A stretch of 64,000 nucleotides of DNA from an uncultured Alphaproteobacteria bacterium (GCA_902584805.1 CACIBE010000006.1:1-64000); one strand, 5' to 3'; shown: positions 12,465 to 23,536, counted from the first letter of the stretch. Notes: generated by a model not told the origin, from the sequence alone. Made by a program: numbers and translations.

Positions 12465-13287
12465 TTTAATTAAAGAGAGTTTAACTAAATTAAAACAAAA
12501 AAATATAAGTAATCCAGAGCTAGATCTGAGAGTTTTACTAAAGTATGCTTCAAAAAAAAATAATGAAATTATTTTAAGCAATCTTAATGTAGACAATATT
12601 GATATTAATAAATTTAAATCTTATCTTCAAAAAAGGATAAATAGACAACCAATAGCTAAAATTGTTAAAAATAAACCTTTTTGGAAAAATGATTTTTATG
12701 TAAATAATTTTGTTTTAGATCCACGTCCTGAAACAGAATTAATAATTGAGGAAGTATTAAATATTTATAGAGACAAAAACCTTAAATTAAAAATATTAGA
12801 TATTGGTACCGGATCAGGCTGCATCGCAATATCACTAGCAAAGGAATTTAAAAATGCATCCATAACAGCTATAGATATATCTAAAGAAGCATTAGAAGTT
12901 GCAGAAAAAAACTTAAAAATACATAATTGTTATAATCAAATCCAACTTAAGATGATTGATTTTAAAAATATTAATTCCAAGTTTGATTTAATTGTATCTA
13001 ATCCACCATACCTATCAAATAAACAGTTTAATAATGCAGATCCAGAGGTTAAAAATTTTGAGCCTAAATTAGCTTTAGTTGGAGGAGATGATGGGCTGAA
13101 ATTTTACAGAGAATTTTCAAATAATCTAAAAAATTTTATGAATAAAAGTGCTTATTTTGTATGTGAAATTGGTAATAATCAGAGACAAGATTGTGAAGAA
13201 ATATTTGAAAATTCTGGATTATATTTGAATAAAATAGTTAATGATCTTCAAGGAAACGAGAGAATCCTTAGTTTTTTAAAGATATAA
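12457..13287 (+). CDS. prmC: Release factor glutamine methyltransferase
   Basis: [43 protein letters not shown]; overlaps prfA. Confidence 0.95.
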   Translation: MNNLIKESLTKLKQKNISNPELDLRVLLKYASKKNNEIILSNLNVDNIDINKFKSYLQKRINRQPIAKIVKNKPFWKNDFYVNNFVLDPRPETELIIEEVLNIYRDKNLKLKILDIGTGSGCIAISLAKEFKNASITAIDISKEALEVAEKNLKIHNCYNQIQLKMIDFKNINSKFDLIVSNPPYLSNKQFNNADPEVKNFEPKLALVGGDDGLKFYREFSNNLKNFMNKSAYFVCEIGNNQRQDCEEIFENSGLYLNKIVNDLQGNERILSFLKI

Positions 13288-13363
13288 GTTGAAATAAATC
13301 AAATGAACTGTATAGGTAAAAAAAAAGATTAATAATTTAATAAATTTTTAATTTCCTAACAAT

Positions 13364-13777
13364 ATGTATAAAAAAAACGGTAGAACCGCTTATAAGAGTA
13401 ATAGAAGACCTAGTTTTAAGAAAACTGGTGGATACAAAAATTTCAATAATAGAAATAGAGGAAATGTTTCCCAGCAATATAACAAGTACTTAAAACTTGC
13501 TAAAGAAGCATCAAGATCAGGTGATAGAATTCAATCTGAATACTATTATCAATTTACTGATCACTACTACAGAATAATGGTTGAGCTAGGTATTAATATT
13601 GAAGAAAACACAAATTTTGATGAGCAAAAACAAAGTATTGTAAATGAACAAAACTCAGATATCGATAATGAAACTATCGAAGCAAATGATAATGATAAAG
13701 CAGAAGATGATTCCATCGAATCTATTCCGTTTATTGCTGAACCATCTAAAGAAAAAAGAACAAGATCAACAAAGTAG
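13364..13777 (+). CDS. DUF4167 domain-containing protein
   Basis: YNKYLKLAKEASRSGDRIQSEYYYQFTDHYYRIM; conserved alphaproteobacterial position after prmC. Confidence 0.88.
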   Translation: MYKKNGRTAYKSNRRPSFKKTGGYKNFNNRNRGNVSQQYNKYLKLAKEASRSGDRIQSEYYYQFTDHYYRIMVELGINIEENTNFDEQKQSIVNEQNSDIDNETIEANDNDKAEDDSIESIPFIAEPSKEKRTRSTK

Positions 13778-15070
13778 TTATTCGTATAACATGCTCAAAT
13801 GATCAGCATATATTATTTTATATTCTTCTTTAAATTTTTCTAATTCCTTACCCTCAAGTATTTTTCCAGAAGGAAGTTTTAGTTTTAACGGATTTATGTG
13901 TTTATTTTGATAAATAATTTCATAATGAAGATGAGGTCCTGTAGAATTTCCTGTACTACCTACATAGCCTATAACTTCACCTTGATTAACTCTTACTCCT
14001 TTTGAAATACCTTTCTTATAATTTGACAAATGTGCATACGCAGTTTTATATCCATTATTATGCCTTATACGAATATATTTGCCATATCCTCCATTCCTTC
14101 CAACGTATTCAACAATTCCATTTCCTCCAGCATAAATTGGTGTTCCTGTAGGTGCAGCGAAATCAACACCTTTATGCATTTTATTGAAACCTGAGATAGG
14201 ATGTTTACGCATACCAAAATTTGATGAAATTCTTGCTCCATCTAAAGGTGTCTTTAAAATTGATTTTTTAACATTTTTTCCCTCTCTGTTAAAATAATCA
14301 ACATAACCATCATCTGTAATAAACTTAAAATATTCTAATTGTTTTCCATCAATTATTATAGAAGCATATTTAATATCGTTATATTCCAGTCTACCTGTTT
14401 CAACTATTTCATCAAATTCATAGGATATTGAAACAACTGTATTGACCCTAATATCTCTTTGAAAATCGAGATCAAAACTAAAAAGGCTTATAATTTTAAC
14501 TAATATATCTGATGAAACACCATTTTTAATACCATCTGAAAATAATGATTCTGTAATTGTATATTCTTTTGATTCAATAAATGAAGCCTTTGTTAATTTT
14601 ATTATATTTAAATTTATTTCTTTATCTAAATTAACAGAGATAATAGTCTCAGTGTTCTTAAAAAATTCAATTTTTTTTATTTCACCATAATTATTTTCAA
14701 AAACACTTATAATTTCTCCAGTTTTGATTTTCTTTAAATCAAAAGAATCTTCTATCTTACTTATGATTTCATAAATTTTTTTTTGTTTAAAGTTTAGATT
14801 TTCCAAAATAGAAACAAAAGTATCACCTTGTAAAATTTCAATTTTTTTCTCAACAAATTGTTCTTTATCAATACTTTTTTTTATATTAGGTGAAGCTATT
14901 TCTTCTTTCTTTTCTTGAATGATTTCTTTTTTATCTTTTACTATTTCTTTTCTTACAATTTCTTCCTTATAAATATTTTTCCCAGATATATTTAAGTATT
15001 CAGAAATAAACAAATAATATCCTGATGATATTAAAGAAATTAAAATTAGATATCTTAAAATTCTAAACAC
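13778..15070 (-). CDS. M23 family metallopeptidase
   Basis: HPISGFNKMHKGVDFAAPTGTPIYAGGNGIVEYVG...GNSTGPHLHYEI. Confidence 0.94.
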   Translation of the reverse strand: MFRILRYLILISLISSGYYLFISEYLNISGKNIYKEEIVRKEIVKDKKEIIQEKKEEIASPNIKKSIDKEQFVEKKIEILQGDTFVSILENLNFKQKKIYEIISKIEDSFDLKKIKTGEIISVFENNYGEIKKIEFFKNTETIISVNLDKEINLNIIKLTKASFIESKEYTITESLFSDGIKNGVSSDILVKIISLFSFDLDFQRDIRVNTVVSISYEFDEIVETGRLEYNDIKYASIIIDGKQLEYFKFITDDGYVDYFNREGKNVKKSILKTPLDGARISSNFGMRKHPISGFNKMHKGVDFAAPTGTPIYAGGNGIVEYVGRNGGYGKYIRIRHNNGYKTAYAHLSNYKKGISKGVRVNQGEVIGYVGSTGNSTGPHLHYEIIYQNKHINPLKLKLPSGKILEGKELEKFKEEYKIIYADHLSMLYE

Positions 15071-15535
15071 CTAGAAATATTTTGAATTAAAATATAAAAG
15101 TGGTTTCAATTTATCGTTAGATTGTAATTCTAGTATCTTACATATAAATATTATGTGGTCACCTTTTTTTATTTTATCCATTAGCTCACATTCAAGATTT
15201 GCTATACAATTTGGTATAATTACTGTTTTATTTTTCCCTTCAATAAATTTTACATTTTCTAAATTAGGCGCAGTTAAAGCAAAATTGTCAGATAATTTTT
15301 TTTGTTTACTAGATAGAATATTTATTGATAAAAATTTAGTTTTTGAAAACTGCTTTATTGAGGTCGAGTAATTACCTAAAGAAAACAGAACCATAGGAGG
15401 GTTAAGAGATAAAGAGTTAAATGAGTTAACAGTTTTTCCATATATTGAATTATTATTTTTAACACATACAACTGTAATTCCTGTTGAAAACTTACTAAGT
15501 GTTTTTTTAAAATTGTTAGTGTTTACTTTTTTCAT
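15071..15535 (-). CDS. Flavin reductase-like domain protein
   Basis: LSKFSTGITVVCVKNNNSIYGKTVNSFNSLSLNPPMVLFSLG. Confidence 0.86.
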   Translation of the reverse strand: MKKVNTNNFKKTLSKFSTGITVVCVKNNNSIYGKTVNSFNSLSLNPPMVLFSLGNYSTSIKQFSKTKFLSINILSSKQKKLSDNFALTAPNLENVKFIEGKNKTVIIPNCIANLECELMDKIKKGDHIIFICKILELQSNDKLKPLLYFNSKYF

Positions 15536-16032
15536 AACCTTTTTTGCATATAAATCGAATCAACCCACTTATTTTTTTTAAAACCAGCTTTCTTTATAGT
15601 TCCAATATATTGAAATCCATTATTTTTATGTATTTTTATAGAACCAAAATTATTTTCTCCACCAATCACTGCTATCAAATTTTTAATCTTTGAAATTTTT
15701 TTACATATTTTAACAAGTTCTTTTAGTATTTTATTACCAAAACCACTATTAATGAAATCTGGATCAACATAGATTGAATGTTCATATGAAAATCTATATC
15801 CACTTTTTTCTCTAAATTTATTTACAAAGGCTAATCCAATAACTTCATTTTCTTCAATTGCTAAAATAAAAGGTAATTTATTTCTTTTAATTTTTTTTAA
15901 TAATAAATTAAATTTTAATTTAGATAATTTTTTTTCTTCAAAATTAGAGAATGAATTTTCAATAAAATAATTATAAATTTTTAGAGCTTTAGAGATTTCA
16001 TTTTCTGTAAAATTGTTTTTTTTTACCTTCAT
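15532..16032 (-). CDS. GNAT family N-acetyltransferase (PAT/phosphinothricin-type)
   Basis: YEHSIYVDPDFINSGFGNKILKELV, IGGENNFGSIKIHKNNGFQYIGTIKKAGFK. Confidence 0.86.
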   Translation of the reverse strand: MKVKKNNFTENEISKALKIYNYFIENSFSNFEEKKLSKLKFNLLLKKIKRNKLPFILAIEENEVIGLAFVNKFREKSGYRFSYEHSIYVDPDFINSGFGNKILKELVKICKKISKIKNLIAVIGGENNFGSIKIHKNNGFQYIGTIKKAGFKKNKWVDSIYMQKRL

Positions 16033-16254
16033 TTATCTCCTAGTATTTATATTCAATTGCATGAATAATTCTAAACTCTGAATATTATTTAATAAAAAAT
16101 TGATCAATATGTTTATAATTTATTTACTTAATTAATGATTAAAAAAGGTTAAATTAAGTATAATTTAAAAATCTCATACAATTTTTCAATTATTGCTTTA
16201 CCTTTAAAAGTCACTATATTTCGAATACTATATTTTTATATAATTAAACTTCTT

Positions 16255-16329
16255 GGGTGTGTAGCTCAGCGGTAGAGCACTGCCTCGACACGGCAGGGGT
16301 CACAGGTTCAATCCCTGTCACACCCACCA
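16255..16329 (+). tRNA. tRNA-Val(GAC), CCA encoded
   Basis: Cloverleaf: acceptor GGGTGTG/CACACCC, D-arm GCTCAGCGGTAGAGC, anticodon arm CTGCC-TCGACAC-GGCAG, T-arm ACAGG-TTCAATC-CCTGT, then ACCA. Confidence 0.95.
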
Positions 16330-16383
16330 TAGAAATTTAAATAAATATTCTTGAAATTTAATAATATGATATATTTATAATAC

Positions 16384-16794
16384 ATGTTTAAATGTTTACT
16401 AGTAGCCACTCTAATTGCTTCATTAATTTTCTTAATAATAGACGTAATTTGGTTAAGCTTCGCTACAAAGTCTTTTTATAGACCTCTAATAGGTAATTTA
16501 TTAGCTGATAAACCTGTAATGTGGGCAGCTGCTCTTTTTTATATATTATATGTCTTTGGTATGGCCTTGGTTGTAATTCAACCTTGTGTTGTTTCTGGTG
16601 ATTTAATTAAAACTTTGTACATTGGCTTCATATTTGGTTTGGTTGCATATGGCACATATAACTTAACAAATATGGCAGTACTCAAGGGATGGTCACCAAC
16701 TGTTACTTTCGTAGATATGTTCTGGGGTGGTTCATTGACAGCTGTATCAGCTACATCTGGATTATATTTAGCAAAAAAAATAGTACATTTTTAA
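16384..16794 (+). CDS. DUF2177 family membrane protein
   Basis: DVIWLSFATKSFYRPLIGNLLADKP, LVAYGTYNLTNMAVLKGW typical DUF2177. Confidence 0.88.
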   Translation: MFKCLLVATLIASLIFLIIDVIWLSFATKSFYRPLIGNLLADKPVMWAAALFYILYVFGMALVVIQPCVVSGDLIKTLYIGFIFGLVAYGTYNLTNMAVLKGWSPTVTFVDMFWGGSLTAVSATSGLYLAKKIVHF

Positions 16795-17681
16795 TTTAGT
16801 CGTTCCATTCCAAATTCTAGCATTTTTATTAGTATAGGGTTTTGACTTATTTTATTTTTATATTTTTTTATAAAAGTATTAATTTTATTATTACATAAAT
16901 CAGTAACTTGATTTTCACCAATTAATTTTAGTAAGGTGCTTTTGCCTTGCTCAACATCTTTACCTGGTGTTTTGCCAATTTTCTTAAAAGTTCCAATTTC
17001 ATCGATTAAATCATCTATAATTTGAAATATTAAACCAAATAACATTCCATAATCTTTTGCAAATTGAATATCTATTTTACTTTTATCTTTTAATATAAAA
17101 GGTGCAGAAAAAGAGAATTCAAATAATTTGCCAGTTTTTCTAGAATACATATCTAAAATTTTATTTTTAGATAACTTTTTATTTTCATATTCTAAATCTA
17201 AAGCTTGACCAAGAGCTAATCCTTTATGTCCAATACACAAAGAAAGATAATTTATTAAATTTAATCTAGAAATAACATTTTTATTTTTAAAATTTCCTGA
17301 GATCAATTCAAATGCTAAATCATGTAAGGCATCTCCTGCTAAAATTGCAGTAGCTTCATTAAATTTTTTATGAGTACTTAATTTACCTCTTCTGTAATCA
17401 TCATCATCCATTGATGGTAAATCATCGTGAATTAAGGAGTACGAATGTATACATTCTATACATGATGCTATGATAAAGGCATCATTTGATGAAATTTTTG
17501 CTATTTTTGCAGACTCCATTACTAAAAATGGCCTTATTCTTTTTCCTCCATTCATGGATCCATAAAAGATTGCATTTGATAAACTTGATTTGTCTAGCTT
17601 ATTTTTTAAAAGTTTTTTAAATTTAATATCAAACTTTCTTTTATTTGCATTTATTAACGTATTTAAGTTCATAGATAACAA
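16791..17681 (-). CDS. ispA: Polyprenyl synthetase (farnesyl/geranyl diphosphate synthase)
   Basis: GGKRIRPFL, LIHDDLPSMDDDDYRRGKLSTHK, LIFQIIDDLID. Confidence 0.92.
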   Translation of the reverse strand: MLSMNLNTLINANKRKFDIKFKKLLKNKLDKSSLSNAIFYGSMNGGKRIRPFLVMESAKIAKISSNDAFIIASCIECIHSYSLIHDDLPSMDDDDYRRGKLSTHKKFNEATAILAGDALHDLAFELISGNFKNKNVISRLNLINYLSLCIGHKGLALGQALDLEYENKKLSKNKILDMYSRKTGKLFEFSFSAPFILKDKSKIDIQFAKDYGMLFGLIFQIIDDLIDEIGTFKKIGKTPGKDVEQGKSTLLKLIGENQVTDLCNNKINTFIKKYKNKISQNPILIKMLEFGMERLN

Positions 17682-17734
17682 TTTATATTTGTTTTAATTT
17701 CTAAATTATTTAATACAAATATGCGAATGTATTT

Positions 17735-18772
17735 ATGAGAATCGAAGAAGAAATTAAACTTGACTACTCAGATGTCCTTTTTAGACCAAAGAGAAGTACT
17801 TTAAAAAGTAGGAAAGATGTTGATTTGAATAGAAAATATACTTTTAAACACTCAAGATCATCATGGAAAGGAATTCCAATAATAGCCTCTAATATGGATG
17901 GTGTTGGTGAAATAGATGTTGCAAAAAAACTAAGTTCTCACAAACTAATGACTGCTTTAACAAAACAGCATGACATAAATAAAATAGGAACTATTTATAA
18001 AAAAAATATTTTCTTTGATTCAATTGCTCTTAGTTGTGGTACAAGTAAAGACAGTTACAATAGGTTAAATTCAATTCTAAAAAAATATCCAAAATTTAAA
18101 TTTATCTGTATTGATGTTGCAAATGGTTATTCAGAAAATTTTAGTAATTTTGTTTCAGAAGTAAGAAAAAAATATCCAAAAAAAACTATTATTGCAGGTA
18201 ATGTTGTTACTGCAGATATGACTCAGGAATTAGTATTAAGTGGGGCGGATATTGTTAAAGTTGGTATCGGTCCTGGAAGTGTATGTACCACTAGAATACA
18301 AACAGGAGTAGGGTATCCACAACTTAGTGCTGTAATGGAATGTGCTGATGCAGCACATGGATTAGGAGCACATATTATCGCTGATGGAGGATGTACTTGT
18401 CCTGGTGATGTTGCAAAAGGATTTGGTGCTGGTGCAGACTTTGTTATGCTTGGCGGAATGTTAGCAGGTCATAAGGAAGGTGGTGGTGATATAATTGAGG
18501 AAAATGGAAATAAGTTTATCGAGTTTTATGGATCAAGTTCTGAAGAAGCAAATGAGAAACATTATGGTGGTCTTGCAAACTATAGATCATCTGAAGGTAA
18601 AAAAGTTAAAATACAAATGAAGAATTCGCTAGATAGTACAATTAGAGATATTCTAGGAGGCGTAAGAAGTAGTTGTACATACGTTGGCGCTTCATCATTG
18701 AAGCAGCTTAGTAAGTGCACTACATTTGTAAGAGTAAATAATCAGTATAATGACACTTTTGGGAAAGTTTAG
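17735..18772 (+). CDS. guaC: GMP reductase
   Basis: [77 protein letters not shown]. Confidence 0.93.
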   Translation: MRIEEEIKLDYSDVLFRPKRSTLKSRKDVDLNRKYTFKHSRSSWKGIPIIASNMDGVGEIDVAKKLSSHKLMTALTKQHDINKIGTIYKKNIFFDSIALSCGTSKDSYNRLNSILKKYPKFKFICIDVANGYSENFSNFVSEVRKKYPKKTIIAGNVVTADMTQELVLSGADIVKVGIGPGSVCTTRIQTGVGYPQLSAVMECADAAHGLGAHIIADGGCTCPGDVAKGFGAGADFVMLGGMLAGHKEGGGDIIEENGNKFIEFYGSSSEEANEKHYGGLANYRSSEGKKVKIQMKNSLDSTIRDILGGVRSSCTYVGASSLKQLSKCTTFVRVNNQYNDTFGKV

Positions 18773-18773
18773 G

Positions 18774-20360
18774 TTAGTAACCTATTGCCATACCATCCTT
18801 TCGTGGATCTGACCCGCCAATAAGCACTCCATTTTTTCTATCTATTTTTATACATTGACCACCGCCAATAGCATTTTCATTTATTTTAATTTTATGACCA
18901 ATATTCTTTAATTTTTTTACTATTTTATCATCTAATGAATTCTCAACATTTAAGAGGCCATTTAGAGCGAATGCTCTAGGTAAATCCAAGCCTTCTTGTA
19001 CTGTCATGTCATAGTCGATTATATTTTGAATCAAATGAGACTGACCTATTGGTTGATATTGTCCTCCCATAACTCCATAAGAATACAGTGTCTCATCATT
19101 CTTATTAGTTATTAGCCCAGGGATTATTGTATGAAGTGGTCTTTTATGACTATCAATTGAATTGGGGTGACCATCTTCTAATCTGAAATTTACACCTCTA
19201 TTTTGAAAAAGAATTCCTGTTTTATTACTTGTAATTCCACTTCCAAAACCATGACATATTGAATTAATAAATGATACTGAATTCAAATCTCTATCTACAA
19301 CACTTAAATATATTGTTTCAGGGTGAGAAGTTACATAGCCTTTTTTTGAAGAATAAATTTTATTTCTATTTATTCTAGAACATAAAGAGCTTATATATTC
19401 ATTACTTAAATAATCTTTTATATTTATATTATTAAAATTAGGATCACCAAATATTGTTTCCTTAACCTCAAAACATATTTTTGAAATTTCAGCTTGAAGA
19501 TGATATCTTTCAAAACTTGAAGGATGGTATTTTTTGATATTTAATTTCTCAGTCATTGCCATGATCATCAAAACAACTAATCCAGGACTATTTAAGGGGC
19601 ATTGATGTATTTTTAAATTTCTATATGAATTTGTTATTGTTTTTGAAAATAACGTTTTTTGATTATAGAAATCTTCTTCTGTATGTAATCCTCCAAGTTT
19701 ATTTAGTGTCTTAACCATGTCCTTAGTTATTTCACTTTGATAAAATCCTTTAATTTTATTTTTTGAAATGATTCTTAAAGTATTTGCTAAAGGAATATTC
19801 TTAAAAACTTCACCATAACTATAACTTAGATTTTCATTTAAAAATAATCTTTTAGAATTAGAATTTTTTTTAAGTTTTTTTTCATTCTCTTTCCATGAAA
19901 TAGCTTCAACTTCATGAACAGGAAATCCTTTTCTAGCAAAATTTTCTGCACCATTTAAAACTTCTTTAAAATCAATTCTCCCAAATTTTTCATGCATAGA
20001 ACACCATGCATGAACTGCTCCTGGAATAGTGACTGAATGCGGACTTGTTAAACCAATATTTTTTATTTTATTATCTTTATAAAACTGTAAATTTGCTCTT
20101 TTAGGAGCAATTCCAGACCCGTTTACAGCAATTGGTTTTTTCCCATTCATCGAAATAATTGCAAAACAATCACCACCGATTCCTGTTGCGCTTGGACATA
20201 CTACAGCTTGAACAGCTGAAGCCGCGATAGCAGCATCAACAGCATTTCCACCTTTTTGAAGTACATTAATAGCCACCATGGAACTTAATGGATTTGATGT
20301 TGCCACCATACCATTTTGAGCTAAAACATTTGATCTTCCTGGGTAAGATAGCTTTCTCAT
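18774..20360 (-). CDS. ggt: Gamma-glutamyltransferase family protein
   Basis: NVLQKGGNAVDAAIAASA, GIGGDCFAI, PETIYLSVVDRDLNSVSFINSICHGFGSG; start taken at MRKLSYPGRSNVLA. Confidence 0.9.
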   Translation of the reverse strand: MRKLSYPGRSNVLAQNGMVATSNPLSSMVAINVLQKGGNAVDAAIAASAVQAVVCPSATGIGGDCFAIISMNGKKPIAVNGSGIAPKRANLQFYKDNKIKNIGLTSPHSVTIPGAVHAWCSMHEKFGRIDFKEVLNGAENFARKGFPVHEVEAISWKENEKKLKKNSNSKRLFLNENLSYSYGEVFKNIPLANTLRIISKNKIKGFYQSEITKDMVKTLNKLGGLHTEEDFYNQKTLFSKTITNSYRNLKIHQCPLNSPGLVVLMIMAMTEKLNIKKYHPSSFERYHLQAEISKICFEVKETIFGDPNFNNINIKDYLSNEYISSLCSRINRNKIYSSKKGYVTSHPETIYLSVVDRDLNSVSFINSICHGFGSGITSNKTGILFQNRGVNFRLEDGHPNSIDSHKRPLHTIIPGLITNKNDETLYSYGVMGGQYQPIGQSHLIQNIIDYDMTVQEGLDLPRAFALNGLLNVENSLDDKIVKKLKNIGHKIKINENAIGGGQCIKIDRKNGVLIGGSDPRKDGMAIGY

Positions 20361-20417
20361 ATTAATTAAGACAATATATGTTTGACAAAACAAATCCCAG
20401 AATTTAAAGCGCTTTTT

Positions 20418-20543
20418 ATGAAAGTTAAATGCTCATTAAAAACTGCCAAAACTAGAGATAAGGATTGTAAAATAGTTCGTAGAAAAGGTAGGATTTATGT
20501 GATTAATAAGAAAAATCCCAGAATGAAAGCAAGACAGGGATAA
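20418..20543 (+). CDS. rpmJ: Ribosomal protein bL36 (41 aa, missed by the ORF track)
   Basis: Translated by hand: [41 protein letters not shown]. Confidence 0.93.
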   Translation: MKVKCSLKTAKTRDKDCKIVRRKGRIYVINKKNPRMKARQG

Positions 20544-21485
20544 TTAATTTTCTGCTATATATTTTTCAGCCTCTAAAGCAGCCATACAGCCCATACCAGC
20601 AGCAGTTACAGCCTGCCTATAAATTTTATCTTTTACATCACCTGCTGCAAAGACTCCCTTAATACTTGTTTCAGTACTATCAGGTTTAGTAATTATATAA
20701 TTTTCCTCGTCCATTTTTAACTTATCTATAAAAAGTGAAGTAGCGGGATCATGCCCTATAGCTATAAAAGCACCATTTACATCTATAGTTGTTTTGATGC
20801 CGTCTAATGTGTTCTCTAAAATAATTTTTTTTAATGTATTTGGATTTTCTTCTCCAACAAACTCAGAAACCTTACTATTCCAAATTACTTCAATTTTTTT
20901 ATTGTTAAAAAGTCTTTCTTGTAAAATTTTTTCAGCTCGTAAACTATCTCTTCTATGAATTAACAAAACTTTTGAAGCAAATTTAGTCAAAAACATTGCT
21001 TCCTCTACTGCACTATTACCTCCACCAATAACTGCTACTTGCTGATCTTTGAAGAAGAATCCATCGCAAGTTGCACAAGCAGAAATACCAAATCCTTTAA
21101 ATTTTTTTTCACTTTCTAAATTCAGCCATCTAGCCTGAGCACCTGTTGCAATGATTATCGATTTGGACACAAATTCTTTTCCTGACTCAGTTTTAGAAGT
21201 AAATGGATTATTTTCGAAATCAACTGAAGTTACAATATCATTATGAAAGATAGTTCCTACTTTTACTGCTTGTTCTTTCATTTGTTCCATAAGCCAAGGA
21301 CCCTGAATTACATTTTCAAATCCTGGATAGTTTTCTACATCCGTAGTGATAGTTAGCTGACCTCCTGGTTCTAAACCTGAAACTAAATGAGGTTTTAAAT
21401 TTGCTCTTGCTGCATAGATTGCAGCAGTATAGCCTGCTGGTCCAGAGCCGATGATTAAGACATCATTTTTTATTTTTTCAGTCAT
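20544..21485 (-). CDS. trxB: Thioredoxin-disulfide reductase
   Basis: VLIIGSGPAGYTAAIYAARANL, ISACATCDGFFF (CxxC), VIGGGNSAVEEA, GVFAAGDVKDK. Confidence 0.96.
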   Translation of the reverse strand: MTEKIKNDVLIIGSGPAGYTAAIYAARANLKPHLVSGLEPGGQLTITTDVENYPGFENVIQGPWLMEQMKEQAVKVGTIFHNDIVTSVDFENNPFTSKTESGKEFVSKSIIIATGAQARWLNLESEKKFKGFGISACATCDGFFFKDQQVAVIGGGNSAVEEAMFLTKFASKVLLIHRRDSLRAEKILQERLFNNKKIEVIWNSKVSEFVGEENPNTLKKIILENTLDGIKTTIDVNGAFIAIGHDPATSLFIDKLKMDEENYIITKPDSTETSIKGVFAAGDVKDKIYRQAVTAAGMGCMAALEAEKYIAEN

Positions 21486-21502
21486 ATAATTAAATTAATA
21501 AT

Positions 21503-22123
21503 TTAAGCATTTTTTTCAACTGGCCAATCTGTATCAAAAGTAACATAATTTATTTGAATACATCTTCTTTCTTTTTGAATTTCTTTTAATTCAAGTCCAT
21601 GCCAAGTATCATCCCCTGAAGAAAAAAAATAACCACTATTATGAACATATTTAATTGTTTTAACTAATTTAAAATTTTTATCATATAGGTCGGTACCCAA
21701 ATTTGACGCTTCATTATATGGGTTCGCCCAAACCATCATAGTCATTAATTTTTCTGAAATATCTTTGTGTGGTTTTAACCAAAATCCTTTTTTATCTCCA
21801 ATTACTTCTAATCTGACGTATGAATTTGATAAATCTTTATGAATTATTTTCGATATTTTATTTACCATTTCTTTGCTTTGTAAAGACTTAATTAATTTTG
21901 TTAGATATGGAAAATTTTGAAAATTATTTTTTGTTATAAAAAGTCTTAATTTACCATCAACTCCCTGTCCTGTATGATCGGCAGCTCTTGTCCCATCGTA
22001 CATTCTGTCTCCTGACGGAATATTACTATAGGAAATTTCATCTAATGCGCCTTCTTCTAAACAATTACTAAATACCCAGTGATTAAAGGGAAAATCTGCA
22101 TGAGTTAAGTTCTCAAGATTCAT
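21503..22123 (-). CDS. 2OG-Fe(II) oxygenase-like protein
   Basis: HxD in LKPHKDISEKLMTMMVW and distal His in SSGDDTWHGLELKEIQKERRCIQINY. Confidence 0.65.
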   Translation of the reverse strand: MNLENLTHADFPFNHWVFSNCLEEGALDEISYSNIPSGDRMYDGTRAADHTGQGVDGKLRLFITKNNFQNFPYLTKLIKSLQSKEMVNKISKIIHKDLSNSYVRLEVIGDKKGFWLKPHKDISEKLMTMMVWANPYNEASNLGTDLYDKNFKLVKTIKYVHNSGYFFSSGDDTWHGLELKEIQKERRCIQINYVTFDTDWPVEKNA

Positions 22124-23066
22124 TTTTCCTTTCTATAATTCTTTTTTTTATAATTCCAGCAATTCTTTTGCTTTCCTCTAGTTTCGTATATGTCCAATTT
22201 TCTAATTTATCTAAAGTATTAAAATCTCTTGTTATATTCATTTTTTTAAATTCTTCATGGAATCTTATAAATCTTTTACTTTTTCTCTTCATTGGTAATT
22301 GATATACATAAATTGGCTTACCAGATATACTTGCTTCAGAAATCATAGAGGTTGAGTCAGAAGTAATAATAAAATAACTGGAATTATAAATAGCAAATTC
22401 ATATGGATTCTTTCCTTCTCCAAGCCATAATGTAGACATTGTGCTCAATTCTTTTTTCAAAATATACTTAATTTCTTTATTAGTTCTTCTCGAGGTAAGA
22501 ACTAAAATTTCATTATTATGAGACTTTAATTTTTTTACTCTTTTACAAAGATCTAAAGTATTTTCTTTTGAGAAATTATAGTGATTATTTTCTCCTCCAA
22601 TAATACATGTGATCAAATTTTTTGTATTAATTTCATAATGATTTTTCAAATTATTAAATTGTTTAAAATAATGTATTGCACCCGAAGAATTAATTATATT
22701 GTCACCATATAAATCATCATGATTTGGAGCTATAACATAAGAAAAGTTTTTTGAAGAAATTTTTGGGTTTTGAATATGAATATTAATAATATTTGGATAT
22801 TTTTTTTTAAGATAGATTGATAGGTAAACACTTTTTCTACCACAACTAATAACTAAATCAGGTATCTCATCTATAGGTAACTTGTTTTTAAATATCCAAT
22901 TAAAAATAGGAAGTATCCCAGGCTGTAATTTATTCCAAGGAAAAATTATTTCAGTTTTAATTTCCTTTATATTTACACTCAATTCATTTGCTAGACCTTT
23001 AGTCTGACTTATCATTCCTTGTGAACCATCAGTTAATGACCAAATTTTAGGATTGTCTATATTCAA
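22113..23066 (-). CDS. ELM1/GtrOC1-like family protein (mitochondrial fission ELM1 family)
   Basis: WSLTDGSQGMISQTKGLANEL, VISCGRKSVYLS, APNHDDLYGDNII, GGENNHYNF, TSDSTSMISEASISGKPIYVY. Confidence 0.85.
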   Translation of the reverse strand: MNIDNPKIWSLTDGSQGMISQTKGLANELSVNIKEIKTEIIFPWNKLQPGILPIFNWIFKNKLPIDEIPDLVISCGRKSVYLSIYLKKKYPNIINIHIQNPKISSKNFSYVIAPNHDDLYGDNIINSSGAIHYFKQFNNLKNHYEINTKNLITCIIGGENNHYNFSKENTLDLCKRVKKLKSHNNEILVLTSRRTNKEIKYILKKELSTMSTLWLGEGKNPYEFAIYNSSYFIITSDSTSMISEASISGKPIYVYQLPMKRKSKRFIRFHEEFKKMNITRDFNTLDKLENWTYTKLEESKRIAGIIKKRIIERKNES

Positions 23067-23536
23067 ATGTATTTTATTGATAATATTGTATAACTTTTTA
23101 AACCTTTTGGACTACTGATTTCAACATTGTCTTCCAATGTTTTACCAATCAAGCCTCTTGCTAAAGGACTAGTAATTGAAAGTTTTTTATTTTCAATATC
23201 TGATTCATATTCCCCAACAATTTGGTATTGTTGTTTTTCTCCACTTTCATCATCTTCTATTTCAACTGTTGCGCCAAATTTAATATCGTCACCTTCAATA
23301 GATTTAACATCTATTACCTCTGCTTTACTAATAGCACTCTCTAAATCTATAATTCTTCCTTCAATCAAACTTTGTTGTTCTTTAGCATATTGATATTCTG
23401 CATTTTCAGATAAATCACCGTGGCTTCTAGCCTCGGCAATTGCTTCAATAATTTTTGGTCTATCTTCAGAGGTTAATTTTTTTAATTCATCTTGTAATTT
23501 TGTATAACCCTCAGCAGTCATAGGAATTTTATTCAT
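23063..23536 (-). CDS. greA: Transcription elongation factor GreA
   Basis: MNKIPMTAEGYTKLQDELKKL, EARSHGDLSENAEYQYAKEQQSLIEGRI, SPLARGLIGK. Confidence 0.97.
   Translation of the reverse strand: MNKIPMTAEGYTKLQDELKKLTSEDRPKIIEAIAEARSHGDLSENAEYQYAKEQQSLIEGRIIDLESAISKAEVIDVKSIEGDDIKFGATVEIEDDESGEKQQYQIVGEYESDIENKKLSITSPLARGLIGKTLEDNVEISSPKGLKSYTILSIKYI

Noticed and set aside
16125-16160. Inverted repeat TACTTAATT...AATTAAGTA upstream of tRNA-Val
   Set aside because: Pure A/T stem with an 18-nt loop in a very AT-rich spacer; expected by chance and no poly-T or family match.
18774-20360. GGT lacks the usual TTH at the catalytic threonine (PETIYLSVVD)
   Set aside because: The Thr itself is present and the TIYLSVVD form is common in YwrD/cephalosporin-acylase-like GGTs, so not evidence of inactivation.
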